Origin: JARRRD01 sp037381085
GTDB taxonomy: Bacteria > Nitrospirota > Thermodesulfovibrionia > Thermodesulfovibrionales > UBA6898
Assembly (NCBI GenBank): GCA_037381085.1
Contig: JARRRD010000006.1
Coordinates: 1 to 64,000, forward strand
Reading direction: 5' to 3'
DNA length: 64,000 nucleotides
The notes under the pieces were generated by a model. The model searched no databases. It was not told the DNA's origin and worked only from the letters and a program-made list of their open reading frames with translations. Made by a program: the position numbers and the translations under genes. Below, in pieces: positions 43,637 to 51,298 of this stretch (its first letter is position 1; each line of letters opens with the position of its first letter).

Positions 43637-43714
43637 GGGGCGGTAGTTCAGTTGGTTTAGAACGCCGGCCTGTCACGCCGGAGGTCGCGGGTTCGAGCCC
43701 CGTCCGCCCCGCCA
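43637..43714 (+). tRNA. tRNA-Asp(GUC)
   Basis: 78 nt with encoded CCA. Acceptor GGGGCGG/CCGCCCC, anticodon stem CCGGC/GCCGG with loop CTGTCAC (anticodon GTC), and T-arm GCGGGTTCGAGCCCCGT. The accessory zone begins right after its 3' end, a common integration site, although I did not find a repeated 3' end downstream. Confidence 0.95.
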
Positions 43715-43895
43715 TAATTTCTTTTTAATTCCAGTAGGTTAGCGTTTCCACCCGCCGAAAAAGACCGTCATCAAACCGTCATCATCTTATCATGTTAGCG
43801 ATCGGCCAATCCGTCTATTATTTTAAAATTGACACCTAGAAAGGTACTGAAAAAAAGAATTGTCCCAAGATAGAAGAAGAGCTTTCGAATCCGTC

Positions 43896-44073
43896 ATGAT
43901 ACGTAAACTCTGCAGAGGGCCTACGGACAAGATTTGTAAGTATCATCTTGTCCCAAGAGTTAAAGGCGGGAAGTAAGGGTGAGATCATAGAATGCTGCAG
44001 GACGTGTTCAAGACAGGTTTATATACTGTTTTCAGAGGGTGAGTTAGCCAGGATGACGCCGGATCAGAAATAG
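43896..44073 (+). pseudogene. Degenerate HNH-type nuclease-like gene
   Basis: From ATG 43896 the frame reads MIRKLCRGPTDKICKYHLVP then RVKGGK and stops at TAA. After seven extra bases (TAAGGGT) it resumes in another frame as EIIECCRTCSRQVYILFSEG and ELARMTP, ending at TAG 44071. The order CxxP...xHLVPRxKGG...ECCxTCxxQ(V/I)xxLFS resembles small HNH proteins (HHL(I/V)PK...CxxCHxQ(I/V)HxLF) with key residues altered. The nuclease identity is tentative. Confidence 0.45.
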
Positions 44074-44234
44074 AAGCGGGGATTTCAAAGTCAGGAACCC
44101 AGGAGGTTGCGTAGGACGCATCCAGAATTTCTACCTTTTCGTCAATGACCCTTCCGAATCTTCATTTGAATCGAGAAACCTCCTTCCCAGTTTTGAAATC
44201 TGTGGGAAAAGTCATAGACTTTTTGGCTTATTAC

Positions 44235-44462
44235 TCAGAGGAATCTCTTTCCCTTCGGGATGTCACATTTGTCTCGGTCGCCTTCGCAGGAAGCGGGTTT
44301 CTCGTCTGCTCCTGGGATCTGCAGCGAATGAGGATGAATACATAAAACCTGCCCCTTCGAGAGTCTCTTCGATGGTTGCTGCTTTGGGCGATAATACGTA
44401 CACTTCACTTTCATCTCAGACCGCCAGAACCAGCGCTCCCATTCGTTCATCCCTTTCTTCAT
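44235..44462 (-). CDS. Small Cys/His-rich protein, type 2 (copy A)
   Basis: 75 residues from ATG 44462: MKKGMNEWERWFWRSEMKVK, then Cys-containing KCTYYRPKQQPSKR, LCIHPHSLQIPG, and ASCEGDRDKCDIPKGKRFL. Homologous to copy B at 49170-49382, with WERWFWRSEMK and C-E-G-D-x3-C-D-I-P identical. It lies 13 bp downstream of the type 1 gene, so the two form an operon. No known family is recognised. The HP-S...PG...C-x-G-D...C-x-I-P pattern is shared with type 1, so the two types are probably distant paralogues. Confidence 0.6.
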   Translation of the reverse strand: MKKGMNEWERWFWRSEMKVKCTYYRPKQQPSKRLSKGQVLCIHPHSLQIPGADEKPASCEGDRDKCDIPKGKRFL

Positions 44463-44475
44463 GCCATAAATTCCT

Positions 44476-44682
44476 TTACCACCTAGCCTTGGGAATTTCG
44501 TACTTCGTGACGTCGCCACTGCAGATGACGCCTTCGGGAGTTCCGGGAAGGTGGCGCGAGTAAGGATGGATGCAGTACTCCTTTGTATCCTTCCAGAACC
44601 TGTTCTCTTCTTGGGAGCCCTGCTTCATCCCGTCGCTACCAGTAAATGGTTTAACTATGTGGTGCCTACAGACTGCGTTCAC
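44476..44682 (-). CDS. Small Cys/His-rich protein, type 1 (copy A)
   Basis: 68 residues from GTG 44682, behind GAGGGGTGGAAAGC; the frame begins (V/M)NAVCRHHIVKPFTGSDG and ends HPYSRHLPGTPEGVICSGDV followed by TKYEIPKARW. It has the same length as copy B (48950-49156), and the alignment fixes the start. Conserved positions are C-x-H-H-I-x-K-P-F-x-G-x-D-G, R-F, H-P-x-S-x-H-L-P-G-T and C-x-G-D-V-T-K-x-E-I-P. Many differences between the copies fall at third codon positions, which supports protein coding. One of the last Cys is Tyr in this copy. Confidence 0.6.
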   Translation of the reverse strand: MNAVCRHHIVKPFTGSDGMKQGSQEENRFWKDTKEYCIHPYSRHLPGTPEGVICSGDVTKYEIPKARW

Positions 44683-44926
44683 GCTTTCCACCCCTCTGCT
44701 ACGATATATTTTATAACAAGATGGGCTTCGCCGCCATGATTTTTCCAAGAATATTCCGAAGATCAGAATCGGCGGACAAAAACTAAGGGTAAGTGGGCTT
44801 GCGGCATCGTCCATTCATTTCCAGGAGTAAGTTTGCGTGTGCAGCCGAAACGCCACAGTGTGGGCTTCAGGAAGAAGATGGTCATTTCCCATTTTTTGTT
44901 GCAAATCGAATCCTGTTTTCTGCAAC

Positions 44927-45238
44927 CTATTTCAGTTCGATTATTATTACGTCAGTATTCGTATCTCCTATATTTTCTCCAATATGTATGTGCGCTTTCA
45001 TCCAAACAACACTCCCGGATTTAACGTCGACCTCCTTCCTTGAACCATCAGGAAATGTCAAACGCCTCTTGAAAGAAGACTCCGCATACAATACGTAGTC
45101 AGGGTGATAGTGTTGTAAAGTTCTGTCGCCAGGTTTATCGTGATACCTGAGCACCCTAACGCGTTCGTTTTCTAAAATAACCGAGTACTTGTCCCCATCC
45201 GTAACAATAGGGTCCTGTGTATTGGATTCGGCTCCCAT
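44927..45238 (-). CDS. Cupin-fold protein
   Basis: 103 residues from ATG 45238, preceded by AAGGAGGAGA. The single cupin domain shows PGDRTLQHYHPDYVLYAESS (two His, partial metal-site motif), RRLTFPDGSRKEVDVKSGSV and a second-motif His in AHIHIGENIG. It resembles small cytosolic cupin proteins annotated as cytoplasmic or sugar-binding-like; the substrate is unknown. Upstream 45239-45689 has no gene. Confidence 0.72.
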   Translation of the reverse strand: MGAESNTQDPIVTDGDKYSVILENERVRVLRYHDKPGDRTLQHYHPDYVLYAESSFKRRLTFPDGSRKEVDVKSGSVVWMKAHIHIGENIGDTNTDVIIIELK

Positions 45239-45689
45239 TTATCTCCTCCTTGTGGTAAATACTTTACTTAACTTCTGTTCTCTTCCCTAATTATCCCCAA
45301 CAAATGAATAAAATCAAGAGGCAGTCGTTTCTCATATCGAGCAATCGGGAATTAATCTCTATTGATTTCCGTCAGAATCAGACGGGGTTTACGGAAGATT
45401 TCAGGCTGAGGTATACAGGAAGTACCCGAGGGATTTGAACACCAACGGTCATTCCCTCCTTAAAGGGACGTGTAGCGCGTCATTCATCTTTAGGCGGCAT
45501 GAGCGCCATAGCGGAGCGTGTAGTATGGCGCACGGTATGAGCGACATTCTGATGGCAGTGTTTCTGCTTTAGTGCACAGTCGTGGAACGAAAGAAATAGA
45601 TGGTAATGGGATTCTCTTTGTGGCCTGTGGCTTCGTGAGATCGCTTAACACACCCTCCCCCTTATGGTTGGTGGGTATGTCCGGCGTCG
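45239..45689. other. Non-coding or degraded stretch
   Basis: Between the cupin gene and the IS21 remnant I see no gene with a start, ribosome site and family match. The inverted-looking GGCGGCATGAGCGCCATAG and later GTATGGCGCACGGTATGAGC (45490-45545) are short imperfect direct repeats. It is likely degraded accessory DNA. Confidence 0.4.
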
Positions 45690-45988
45690 CTGACAAGATA
45701 TCCCAACAACAACTCCTCGTAGGTGCCAGGTTTCGGGTATGGCTGCGTCTGCCGGTCGCCCCGAATAACCTTCTTTACCGTGTTTCGCGACAGGTTGAAC
45801 TCTCGCGCTATCTGCCGGATCTTCTTCTTGTCCCTGTGGTGCGCTCAACGAATCTTACGAATGGTTTCCACTATCAGCATCTCTTTTCAACTGCTCCTCT
45901 CTCCGGTTCTTTCCGGAAAAATGCACTCATATGCGGAGGTAGGTCAATTATGGACGCCGATTACGGATTAAAGTGGGGCAATTTTGCA
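45690..45988 (-). mobile_element. IS21-family remnant: one end plus N-terminus of istA
   Basis: On the minus strand from ATG 45880: MLIVETIRKIR, an in-frame TGA, then AHHRDKKKIRQIAREFNLSR and NTVKKVIRG, the helix-turn-helix N-terminus of IstA transposases. About 100 bases upstream (45940-45988) is an A/T- and G-rich terminal-like sequence, TTAAAGTGGGGCAATTTTGC, resembling IS21 ends. The rest of istA and all of istB are missing, so it cannot move. Confidence 0.65.
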
Positions 45989-46136
45989 TGCCGATTAACA
46001 CCATACCTCCGTCTGGTGACTCTTGAAGGGAAGGATGTTGCCTCTAACTTATGCGGCCATACTACCAGTGGCCTCTTGCCTGTTTTTACTTCCTCAAGAC
46101 CTTCCCGGCACCCAGGCTTACCCCCGAGGGATATGC

Positions 46137-46937
46137 TCACTCCTTTACCGGGCAGGTGCGGGTTGCGCGCTTCGCCGGGTCCTGGAGGTAGTAAGAGCTG
46201 AGGACGTGATAGAGCTCGGGGGCGTGCTTCCGGAGGGCGACTGGACGGTCGAAGAACTCTTCCGTTGCTACGGCGAAGAATTCCGCCTCATTAGTTGCGC
46301 CGTAAGCGTCAAGGAAGGTCTTGTGGCCTTTTTCGGCGAGGCGGCGCAGCCGCAGGAATTCCCGGGAGCAGACGGTCACCCATTCGGCGAACTGGGCGCG
46401 ACCGGCGAGGGGCGGGGTGCCGTCGGCAGCACCGTCGAGCATGTCGAGCTTGTGGGCGAACTCGTGGTAGACCACGTTATGTCCCTGCTCCGGGTGGCGC
46501 GCACCGTGCAGGACGCTGTCCCACACGAGGATAACCGGCCCCTGGGCCAAAGCCTGGCCGACGATGGGGACCGGAGGCGCCAACGGGCGATCCACGCGTT
46601 CGAATACCCCGGGGTTGTGCTCGGGAGGCACCACGGTTGAGGGGTAGACCAGGATCGACTGCACGTTGCGATAGTAGTCATGGGGAAGTCCCAGCTGCAG
46701 CATACACGCCTGGGCCGCGATGGTGACACGTATCTCGTCGGTGAGGTCGAGCCCCCCACATCCTTCCCAGTGTTTTTCCTCCAGAAAGACCTGTATCATC
46801 GCGCGCAGTTCGGCGCGCTCGGCGTCGTCGAGCAGGCAGTAGTGGGCCACGTTAGCGAGCACGAAGGTCTCCCACTCGGGGGGAAACGGGCGCTTTCTCG
46901 CCTCGGCGCGGCGACGGTCTCGGAGCCAGTGGAACAC
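46137..46937 (-). CDS. mtfA: MtfA-family zinc peptidase
   Basis: 266 residues. The zinc protease motif HEFAHKLDMLDG gives HExxH, with a downstream Glu in FFAVATEEFFDRP. N-terminal blocks (FPPEWETFVLANVAHYCLL, AQACMLQLGLPHDYYRNVQS, ILVYPSTVV) match the MtfA/DgsA anti-repressor family, which in enterobacteria binds the glucose repressor Mlc. G+C content and codon use are visibly higher than in neighbours, suggesting recent transfer. Mlc is not in the window, so the partner is unknown. Confidence 0.9.
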   Translation of the reverse strand: MFHWLRDRRRAEARKRPFPPEWETFVLANVAHYCLLDDAERAELRAMIQVFLEEKHWEGCGGLDLTDEIRVTIAAQACMLQLGLPHDYYRNVQSILVYPSTVVPPEHNPGVFERVDRPLAPPVPIVGQALAQGPVILVWDSVLHGARHPEQGHNVVYHEFAHKLDMLDGAADGTPPLAGRAQFAEWVTVCSREFLRLRRLAEKGHKTFLDAYGATNEAEFFAVATEEFFDRPVALRKHAPELYHVLSSYYLQDPAKRATRTCPVKE

Positions 46938-47369
46938 GGGATGACCTCCTGGGATAACTCCCTTCAGTCGTAGTTTAACACAACCGGCTTGCAGCCCCCT
47001 TTATGGTATAGCTTAGGGTCAAATCTCATTTGGTGACAACTTAAAATCTGCCGTCGGTATCCGGCGACCGTCAGGGGGCCCGGAGGGAAACCTGCGGGGC
47101 CATCCTACAGGACCTCATACCAAGAAAGTTAGTTGCAATGTTCTCCGGTCCTTTCAGAGAAAAAAAGCAGAGCCGGACGGAGCTACCGAAGGGGGCCAGA
47201 TTTCGAAGGTCCATCAGGTGCTGAGCGCCATTTTTCCATCCAAGAGTTCAAACCTCATGCAGCGAGCACGGCTCAGATCAGATAGTCAGAAATGTATCGG
47301 TCTGGCTCAATGCGCAGTAATTTCTCGGTACCACATTATCCCCGCAATTTGAAAGGTTGTCTTTCAATA
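46938..47369. other. Non-coding stretch upstream of mtfA
   Basis: No supported gene. It includes a G/C-rich run around 47060-47105 and should hold the mtfA promoter on the minus strand. I see no tRNA-like or riboswitch-like fold by eye. Confidence 0.4.
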
Positions 47370-47558
47370 TGCAAGAATGATAAAGCGATTCTGCGAGATA
47401 CTGTTACCGCATCACTCAGGAAATATCCAGCTGCAGGGATCATCGGCTCGCGTCAGACGGGCAAGACGACTCTCGCCAAGATGATCGGCCGGAACCACAC
47501 CCGCGGGGAGACATCCCGTATTTCGCACTCAGTCCTGACGACCGCGACCACATGGTAA
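47370..47558 (+). pseudogene. Truncated AAA/DUF4143-type ATPase fragment
   Basis: The frame reads AILRDTVTASLRKYPAAGII then GSRQTGKTTLAKMIG, a Walker A typical of the N-terminus of DUF4143-type ATPases (xGxRQxGKTTLA). It then drifts and stops at 47558; a shifted frame reads RGDIPYFALSPDDRDHM. Only about 60 residues of a family of about 400 remain. The toxin-antitoxin operon follows directly. Confidence 0.5.
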
Positions 47559-47615
47559 GGCCGCACTGTATTTCCAAGTATCTCTTGAAGTGACCCACCC
47601 ACAGGTGCTAAAATA

Positions 47616-47633
47616 AGACCACTTAAGAGGTCT
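47616..47633. promoter_or_regulatory. Operator-like dyad before the toxin-antitoxin pair
   Basis: AGACC (47616-47620) and GGTCT (47629-47633) flank ACTTAAGA, whose centre CTTAAG is itself palindromic. It sits just after TAAAAT and 17 bp before the antitoxin ATG, the expected place for autoregulation by a Phd/ParE complex. Confidence 0.5.
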
Positions 47634-47649
47634 ATTGAGAGGTGCTACT

Positions 47650-47919
47650 ATGGGAACGAAATTTTCTGAGGATGTTGTTCCGTTAGGTGATCTGAAGGTT
47701 AACCCCGGCAAGGTGGTCAGGCATGCTGCCGATGTGCACCGGCCGGTGCTGCTTACCAGCAGGGGCAGAGGCATAGCCGTGGTGCAGTCACTCGCCGACT
47801 ATGAAGAAGAGGCCGAAGAGCGAACCTTCATGCAGGCTGTCGTAAAGGGTCTCATCGATGTGGAGGAGGGGCGTGAGGTTGCGCTCAAGGATGTGAAGAA
47901 ACGTTTCGGGCTGAAATAG
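47650..47919 (+). CDS. Type II antitoxin, Phd/YefM family
   Basis: 89 residues from ATG 47650. The N-terminal DNA-binding part VVPLGDLKVNPGKVVRHAAD, then RPVLLTSRGRGIAVVQSLAD and YEEEAEE is the Phd/YefM fold; the charged C-terminal part binds the toxin. The toxin gene follows after 3 bp. AGGTG lies upstream of the start. Confidence 0.88.
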   Translation: MGTKFSEDVVPLGDLKVNPGKVVRHAADVHRPVLLTSRGRGIAVVQSLADYEEEAEERTFMQAVVKGLIDVEEGREVALKDVKKRFGLK

Positions 47920-47922
47920 GGA

Positions 47923-48222
47923 ATGGCCCGGAAAACGCCTGTATCTTTCTCGGCTTCTGCTGTCGCTGATCTGGACGAGATCGTCAGTTATTATGCAGCT
48001 GAGCAGTCACCCGAAACCGGAATGCGGCTTGTTGGCGAGCTTGTCACCCGGGCTGAACGGCTGTCCGACTTCCCTGAAAGTGGCCGCGTAGTGCCAGAGT
48101 TTGCTCTGGAATATCTTCGTGAAATTATATATCCTCCCTTCCGCATCGTCTACCGCTGCGAAAGGAAAAGAGTGCGCATCGTCAGAATATGGCGCAGTGA
48201 AAGGCTGCTGAAGCTGTCATAG
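47923..48222 (+). CDS. Type II toxin, ParE/RelE superfamily
   Basis: 99 residues. VSFSASAVADLDEIVSYYAA, AERLSDFPESGRVVPEF, LREIIYPPFRIVYRCERKRV and RIVRIWRSERLL match the ParE-like plasmid-stabilisation family. Target (gyrase or ribosome) cannot be read from sequence. It forms an operon with the Phd-like antitoxin. Confidence 0.88.
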   Translation: MARKTPVSFSASAVADLDEIVSYYAAEQSPETGMRLVGELVTRAERLSDFPESGRVVPEFALEYLREIIYPPFRIVYRCERKRVRIVRIWRSERLLKLS

Positions 48223-48390
48223 GTTATTCAGTTTTTCGGCGGCGCTCGCCAGTTCGCCAAGGTTTAACAATAAAACAGGGCTTCACGGGGAATTTAGACA
48301 AGAGACACGGAACGTAAGCGGGAAAACCGAATCTATCAAATGATCCCTTCCGCCCCGAAGGTTCCTGAATCAACCCCGATAGTATCTGCC

Positions 48391-48594
48391 TTATCTCCCT
48401 TTTTTGTCCGCTTTGTCCTTCCGCGCCGTGAGAGTGATGATGAAATTCTCCGGCTGGAGGTCCGGATCCTTCTCAAGCTCCTCTACAAAAACGGTAATCG
48501 CCTTTCGAATGAATGCCGAGAAACGCACGCGTCCCGGCAACGCAAGAATCCTCTGTCGCGTATCCTCATCGATTGTTGCGGTGTACTTTGCCAT
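48391..48594 (-). CDS. Small ribbon-helix-helix-like protein
   Basis: 67 residues. MAKYTATIDEDTRQRILALP then GRVRFSAFIRKAITVFVEEL gives a strand followed by two helices, like RHH antitoxin or regulator proteins; the tail NFIITLTARKDKADKKGR is basic. Start ATG 48594 is behind GGAGAAATTAGG. No toxin partner is adjacent on this strand. Confidence 0.6.
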   Translation of the reverse strand: MAKYTATIDEDTRQRILALPGRVRFSAFIRKAITVFVEELEKDPDLQPENFIITLTARKDKADKKGR

Positions 48595-48949
48595 AATCCT
48601 AATTTCTCCGTTCGTTTCTATAAATTATACAGGAGTACCGGCCTTGCCCTGTCGTATATCTAATTATTACCGGAGTAGCCACATAGATCGTTCTGAGAGT
48701 GCGTGAATGCCCCTGTTTCCACTTTTTTGGCACTCCGCAGGAAAAAGGTCATCATTTCCATATCCATTCGACGTTTTTTGATGCTTCAATTTGCCGGAAA
48801 TCTGACACCCTATCAGAGTTCCACTGGCTTGCCCGTGGGTATTTACGCTTAGTTTGTGTTAAGAGAGCAATAATTGTAACATTATGTAAAGCATCTTGCC
48901 CCAATACCCTCTTTTATCGTAAAATGGCGTGCGGCAAGGGGGAGGATCC

Positions 48950-49156
48950 ATGAGTGCAGTTTGCAAGCACCACATAATCAAGCCGTTCGCTGGTAGAGAT
49001 GGAAAACTGCGGGGTTTTCAGGAACGAACGAGGTTTTCGAAAAACGGGAAGGTCTACCGCACCCATCCAAACTCCCTGCATCTCCCAGGGACTCTGGTGG
49101 TAGCAACTTGCGGAGGTGACGTCACAAAGTGCGAGATTCCCCGACCAAAGCGGTAA
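48950..49156 (+). CDS. Small Cys/His-rich protein, type 1 (copy B)
   Basis: 68 residues from ATG 48950, directly behind GGGGGAGGATCC. Sequence blocks are MSAVCKHHIIKPFAGRDGKL, GFQERTRFSKNGKVYRTHPN, SLHLPGT and TCGGDVTKCEIPRPKR. The Cys/His set (C5, H7, H8, H39, H44, C54, C61) could bind a metal. Upstream TTTTATCGTAAAAT may be a promoter element; copy A has ATATATCGTAG in the same place. The second gene of the pair follows after 13 bp, as in copy A. Confidence 0.62.
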   Translation: MSAVCKHHIIKPFAGRDGKLRGFQERTRFSKNGKVYRTHPNSLHLPGTLVVATCGGDVTKCEIPRPKR

Positions 49157-49169
49157 TGGTATTTATGGC

Positions 49170-49382
49170 ATGGCAAAGGGAATAAACCGATGGGAGCGCT
49201 GGTTCTGGCGGTCGGAGATGAAGTGTGCGCATTACCGATCAAAGCCGCCTTCTAAGCGATACCCGAAGGAAAAAGCCTCTTGCGCCCATCCCTCCCGCAT
49301 CGTCGGAGCAGTCTGCAGGTCCGCTTGCTGCGAAGGGGATCAGGGTAGATGCGACATTCCGAGGGGGAAGAGAATAGTCTGA
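49170..49382 (+). CDS. Small Cys/His-rich protein, type 2 (copy B)
   Basis: 70 residues from ATG 49170: MAKGINRWERWFWRSEMK, AHYRSKPPSKRYPKEK, ASCAHPS and ACCEGDQGRCDIPRGKRIV. The DNA for GIYGM and for WERWFWRSEMK is almost identical to copy A, while the middle differs. Start choice is by alignment, since the ribosome site is weak and coupling to the upstream gene is likely. It has a Trp-rich N-terminal helix and four to five Cys towards the end. Confidence 0.6.
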   Translation: MAKGINRWERWFWRSEMKCAHYRSKPPSKRYPKEKASCAHPSRIVGAVCRSACCEGDQGRCDIPRGKRIV

Positions 49383-49620
49383 GATCAAAGGACACAACAG
49401 ACCTCTTTTCTGTCTACGTATCTCCTCATAGCTGGGTATTTTGGTATTTGAGGACAATCATTTCGGCCGTCACGGCCCTGCTTTCGGGCCAGTGCGGACA
49501 GCCTCAATATGTTCCTCTGGAAGGCCGCGAGCCAATCGTTTCCCAATACTGGAAGAAGTTAAAGAGCTTCCAGATGGCCGACAACCCACCCTCCTGCCGA
49601 TATCCCTACATCCCCATACT

Positions 49621-50016
49621 TCACAAACTTTCATCGCAGTGCACGGCAGCCCCGCCGGATATCTTGACGGAGTCCCCGATTATGATCCCGTACAGGCTGC
49701 TCTTTCCCGATATGGCAACCCTTCCGTTCGGGACATAAATCGAACCGTAGAAAGAGCTGCTTCCCGAATAGCTTGCAGAGGTGCAAGTAGAAGTACCATA
49801 AATAGTGAGGCTGTGCGGATCGAGAGTTTGATTGACGATGCCCCCTCCGCTTATACTGATTTTGCCACCTGCGTAGGCCGTCAAAGAACCACCCGGCAGG
49901 ATCACTATCTGTGCTCCCCCTGAGGGTAGGCTGCACCCCGAAACATGGTAGGAGATGTACTTCCTGAAGTCCTCGCGGTAGCCCTGTGATATAATTGTGC
50001 GGGGTACTAGTGGCAA
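49621..50016 (-). pseudogene. C-terminal fragment of a PilX/DUF7305-like adhesin
   Basis: About 131 residues are open. GGAQIVILPGGSLTAYAGGK, ISISGGGIVNQTLDPHSLTI, FYGSIYVPNGRVAISGKSSL and YGIIIGDSVKISGGAAVHCD with final ESL match the beta-helical C-terminus of type IV pilus-associated PilX-like proteins (...GSIYAPxAxVxISG...G(S/G)xxxxHYDESL). The N-terminal pilin-like part is missing, and the 5' end runs into an unrelated plus-strand gene, so it is a truncated remnant. Confidence 0.6.
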
Positions 50017-50039
50017 TCTTCGTAAGGATGGAGAAGAAC

Positions 50040-50204
50040 ATGTATATGTTTAAGTGTCCTCACTGTGGTAATCCTTCTATATCGCTCATTAGAAAATTAT
50101 GTCTGCGGCCGGCTTCCCTTTTTCTTTTATCTCATGGAGGCTTGGGTAAACGGTTAGCATCCTGTCTCTGGATACAACGACTTCTTTCCTGCGGGACTTG
50201 TTAG
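50040..50204 (+). pseudogene. Remnant of a zinc-ribbon membrane protein gene
   Basis: ATG 50040, with GGAG upstream and TATAAT near 49990, opens MYMFKCPHCGNPSISLIRKL as in small CxxC zinc-ribbon proteins that normally continue with a second CxxC and membrane helices. Here the frame degrades after LRPASLF and stops at 50204. The family assignment is by pattern only. Confidence 0.4.
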
Positions 50205-50524
50205 ACATTAAATTGACTAAAAAAACAATGTCCTGCTTATTGTTAGGGGATTGTTAATAACTTTCCTGCTAATTATAATTATAAGAATTTTTTCAAAAAA
50301 GATTGACTTTTCTGTTATGACGATAAGAAAAGGATTTTCTTTATTTTTAGGAAGTTTGGTTGCCTATTTTTTGGGCAAATTGGACGACTTCCCTATCTGT
50401 AAGGACAGAAAGGTTTTTTGCACACATTTACCAACAATTGCAGTAAAATTACTCTGTGACCTCTCGGTCAAAGGAGAGGAACCTCATCCCTGTTGTGGTC
50501 GTTGAACCCCTCATGGACGACTAG
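50205..50524. other. A/T-rich stretch, probable continuation of the decayed membrane gene
   Basis: An open frame at 50251-50505 has a hydrophobic start (ITFLLIIIIRIFSKK) and FSLFLGSLVAYFLGK but no Cys motif or ribosome site. It may be the former membrane part of the gene at 50040. Base composition is much more A/T-rich than the neighbours. Confidence 0.35.
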
Positions 50525-51013
50525 CTAAACTAGGCTGATGATGGCGCCATGTAATTCTTGAAAGTTTCGTCTTGCGATACCTGTTTGTTCGTCGGTGCAT
50601 GGTGACAGCCGCAAAAATGGCGTGCAAGGTACAGGGAATAGCAGGCCGGCCTCCCCCGAGGGGGGTTTCCTACTGACTAACTTTCTGAAGTCGAGACATT
50701 CGATGGACTGATCGTTGGCGAAGTGTCTCCCAAGAGCCTTCCCGCCAAGGTCTTTGAGCTCCCCGGCTCTTGCCCTGAACTCCTCCCGCACCAGGATGTC
50801 CGATGCCTCTATCTCATCCAGCTGGGCCTTTAGCTCATTCACCTCGGCGTTCATTGATGACCCCTTTTCCCCCGTCTCCCTCGCTTTCCTGACGACGCTG
50901 AGGCTGTGCCTCAGGTCCCTCTGCAGTCCTTTTTCAAGAAACAGGTTCCCAGCCTGAGCGACGGCACAGGTCAGAACAGCAACGACGATTATGACTGATT
51001 GAGCAGCCTTCAT
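50525..51013 (-). CDS. Exported hypothetical protein, helical
   Basis: 162 residues from ATG 51013, behind AAGGGGGGA. An N-terminal signal or anchor (AAQSVIIVVAVLTCAVAQAG) is followed by a helical region (QRDLRHSLSVVRKARET, MNAEVNELKAQLDEIEASD, LVREEFRARAGELKDLGG). The last 45 residues (SRKPPSGEAGLL and on) look non-helical and may be readthrough after a lost stop. No family is recognised. Confidence 0.5.
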   Translation of the reverse strand: MKAAQSVIIVVAVLTCAVAQAGNLFLEKGLQRDLRHSLSVVRKARETGEKGSSMNAEVNELKAQLDEIEASDILVREEFRARAGELKDLGGKALGRHFANDQSIECLDFRKLVSRKPPSGEAGLLFPVPCTPFLRLSPCTDEQTGIARRNFQELHGAIISLV

Positions 51014-51179
51014 TCCCCCCCTTGCAGGCATCACGGCCATTATCCAGTGTCCCGGCCGCGGGCTTCTCTCCTGGTTTGTTTCATGACTCTACATGATCTT
51101 CACCGAGATGTCACCTGTCATTTCTGACAGGTTCTTTTTTCAGGCTGCTTTGGTATACTATTTGGCTTTACTGTGCCCC

Positions 51180-51229
51180 AGCGTGTGTTGGTAGCGCCCG
51201 AAGATAGCCGCCGGTTGAGATGAAAAGAT
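51180..51229. repeat. Intergenic repeat upstream of the PilZ gene
   Basis: The block with CGCCCGAAGATAGCCGCCGG and TTGAGATGAAAAG is nearly the same as 56108-56157 (CGCCCAAAATAGCCGCCGAT, TTGAGGTGAAGAG). Each copy lies upstream of a c-di-GMP-related gene on the plus strand (PilZ at 51299, GGDEF-EAL at 56362). Confidence 0.6.
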
Positions 51230-51298
51230 TCCCGGCCTCACCGTCATCTTTTAAATTGATAGGATTGTGTTGTGTAAGGTATGATATTATTTGCCGAC

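Noticed and set aside
48223..48390. A toxin partner for the RHH protein
   Set aside because: The only candidate reading frames lack a start, a ribosome site and any toxin pattern.
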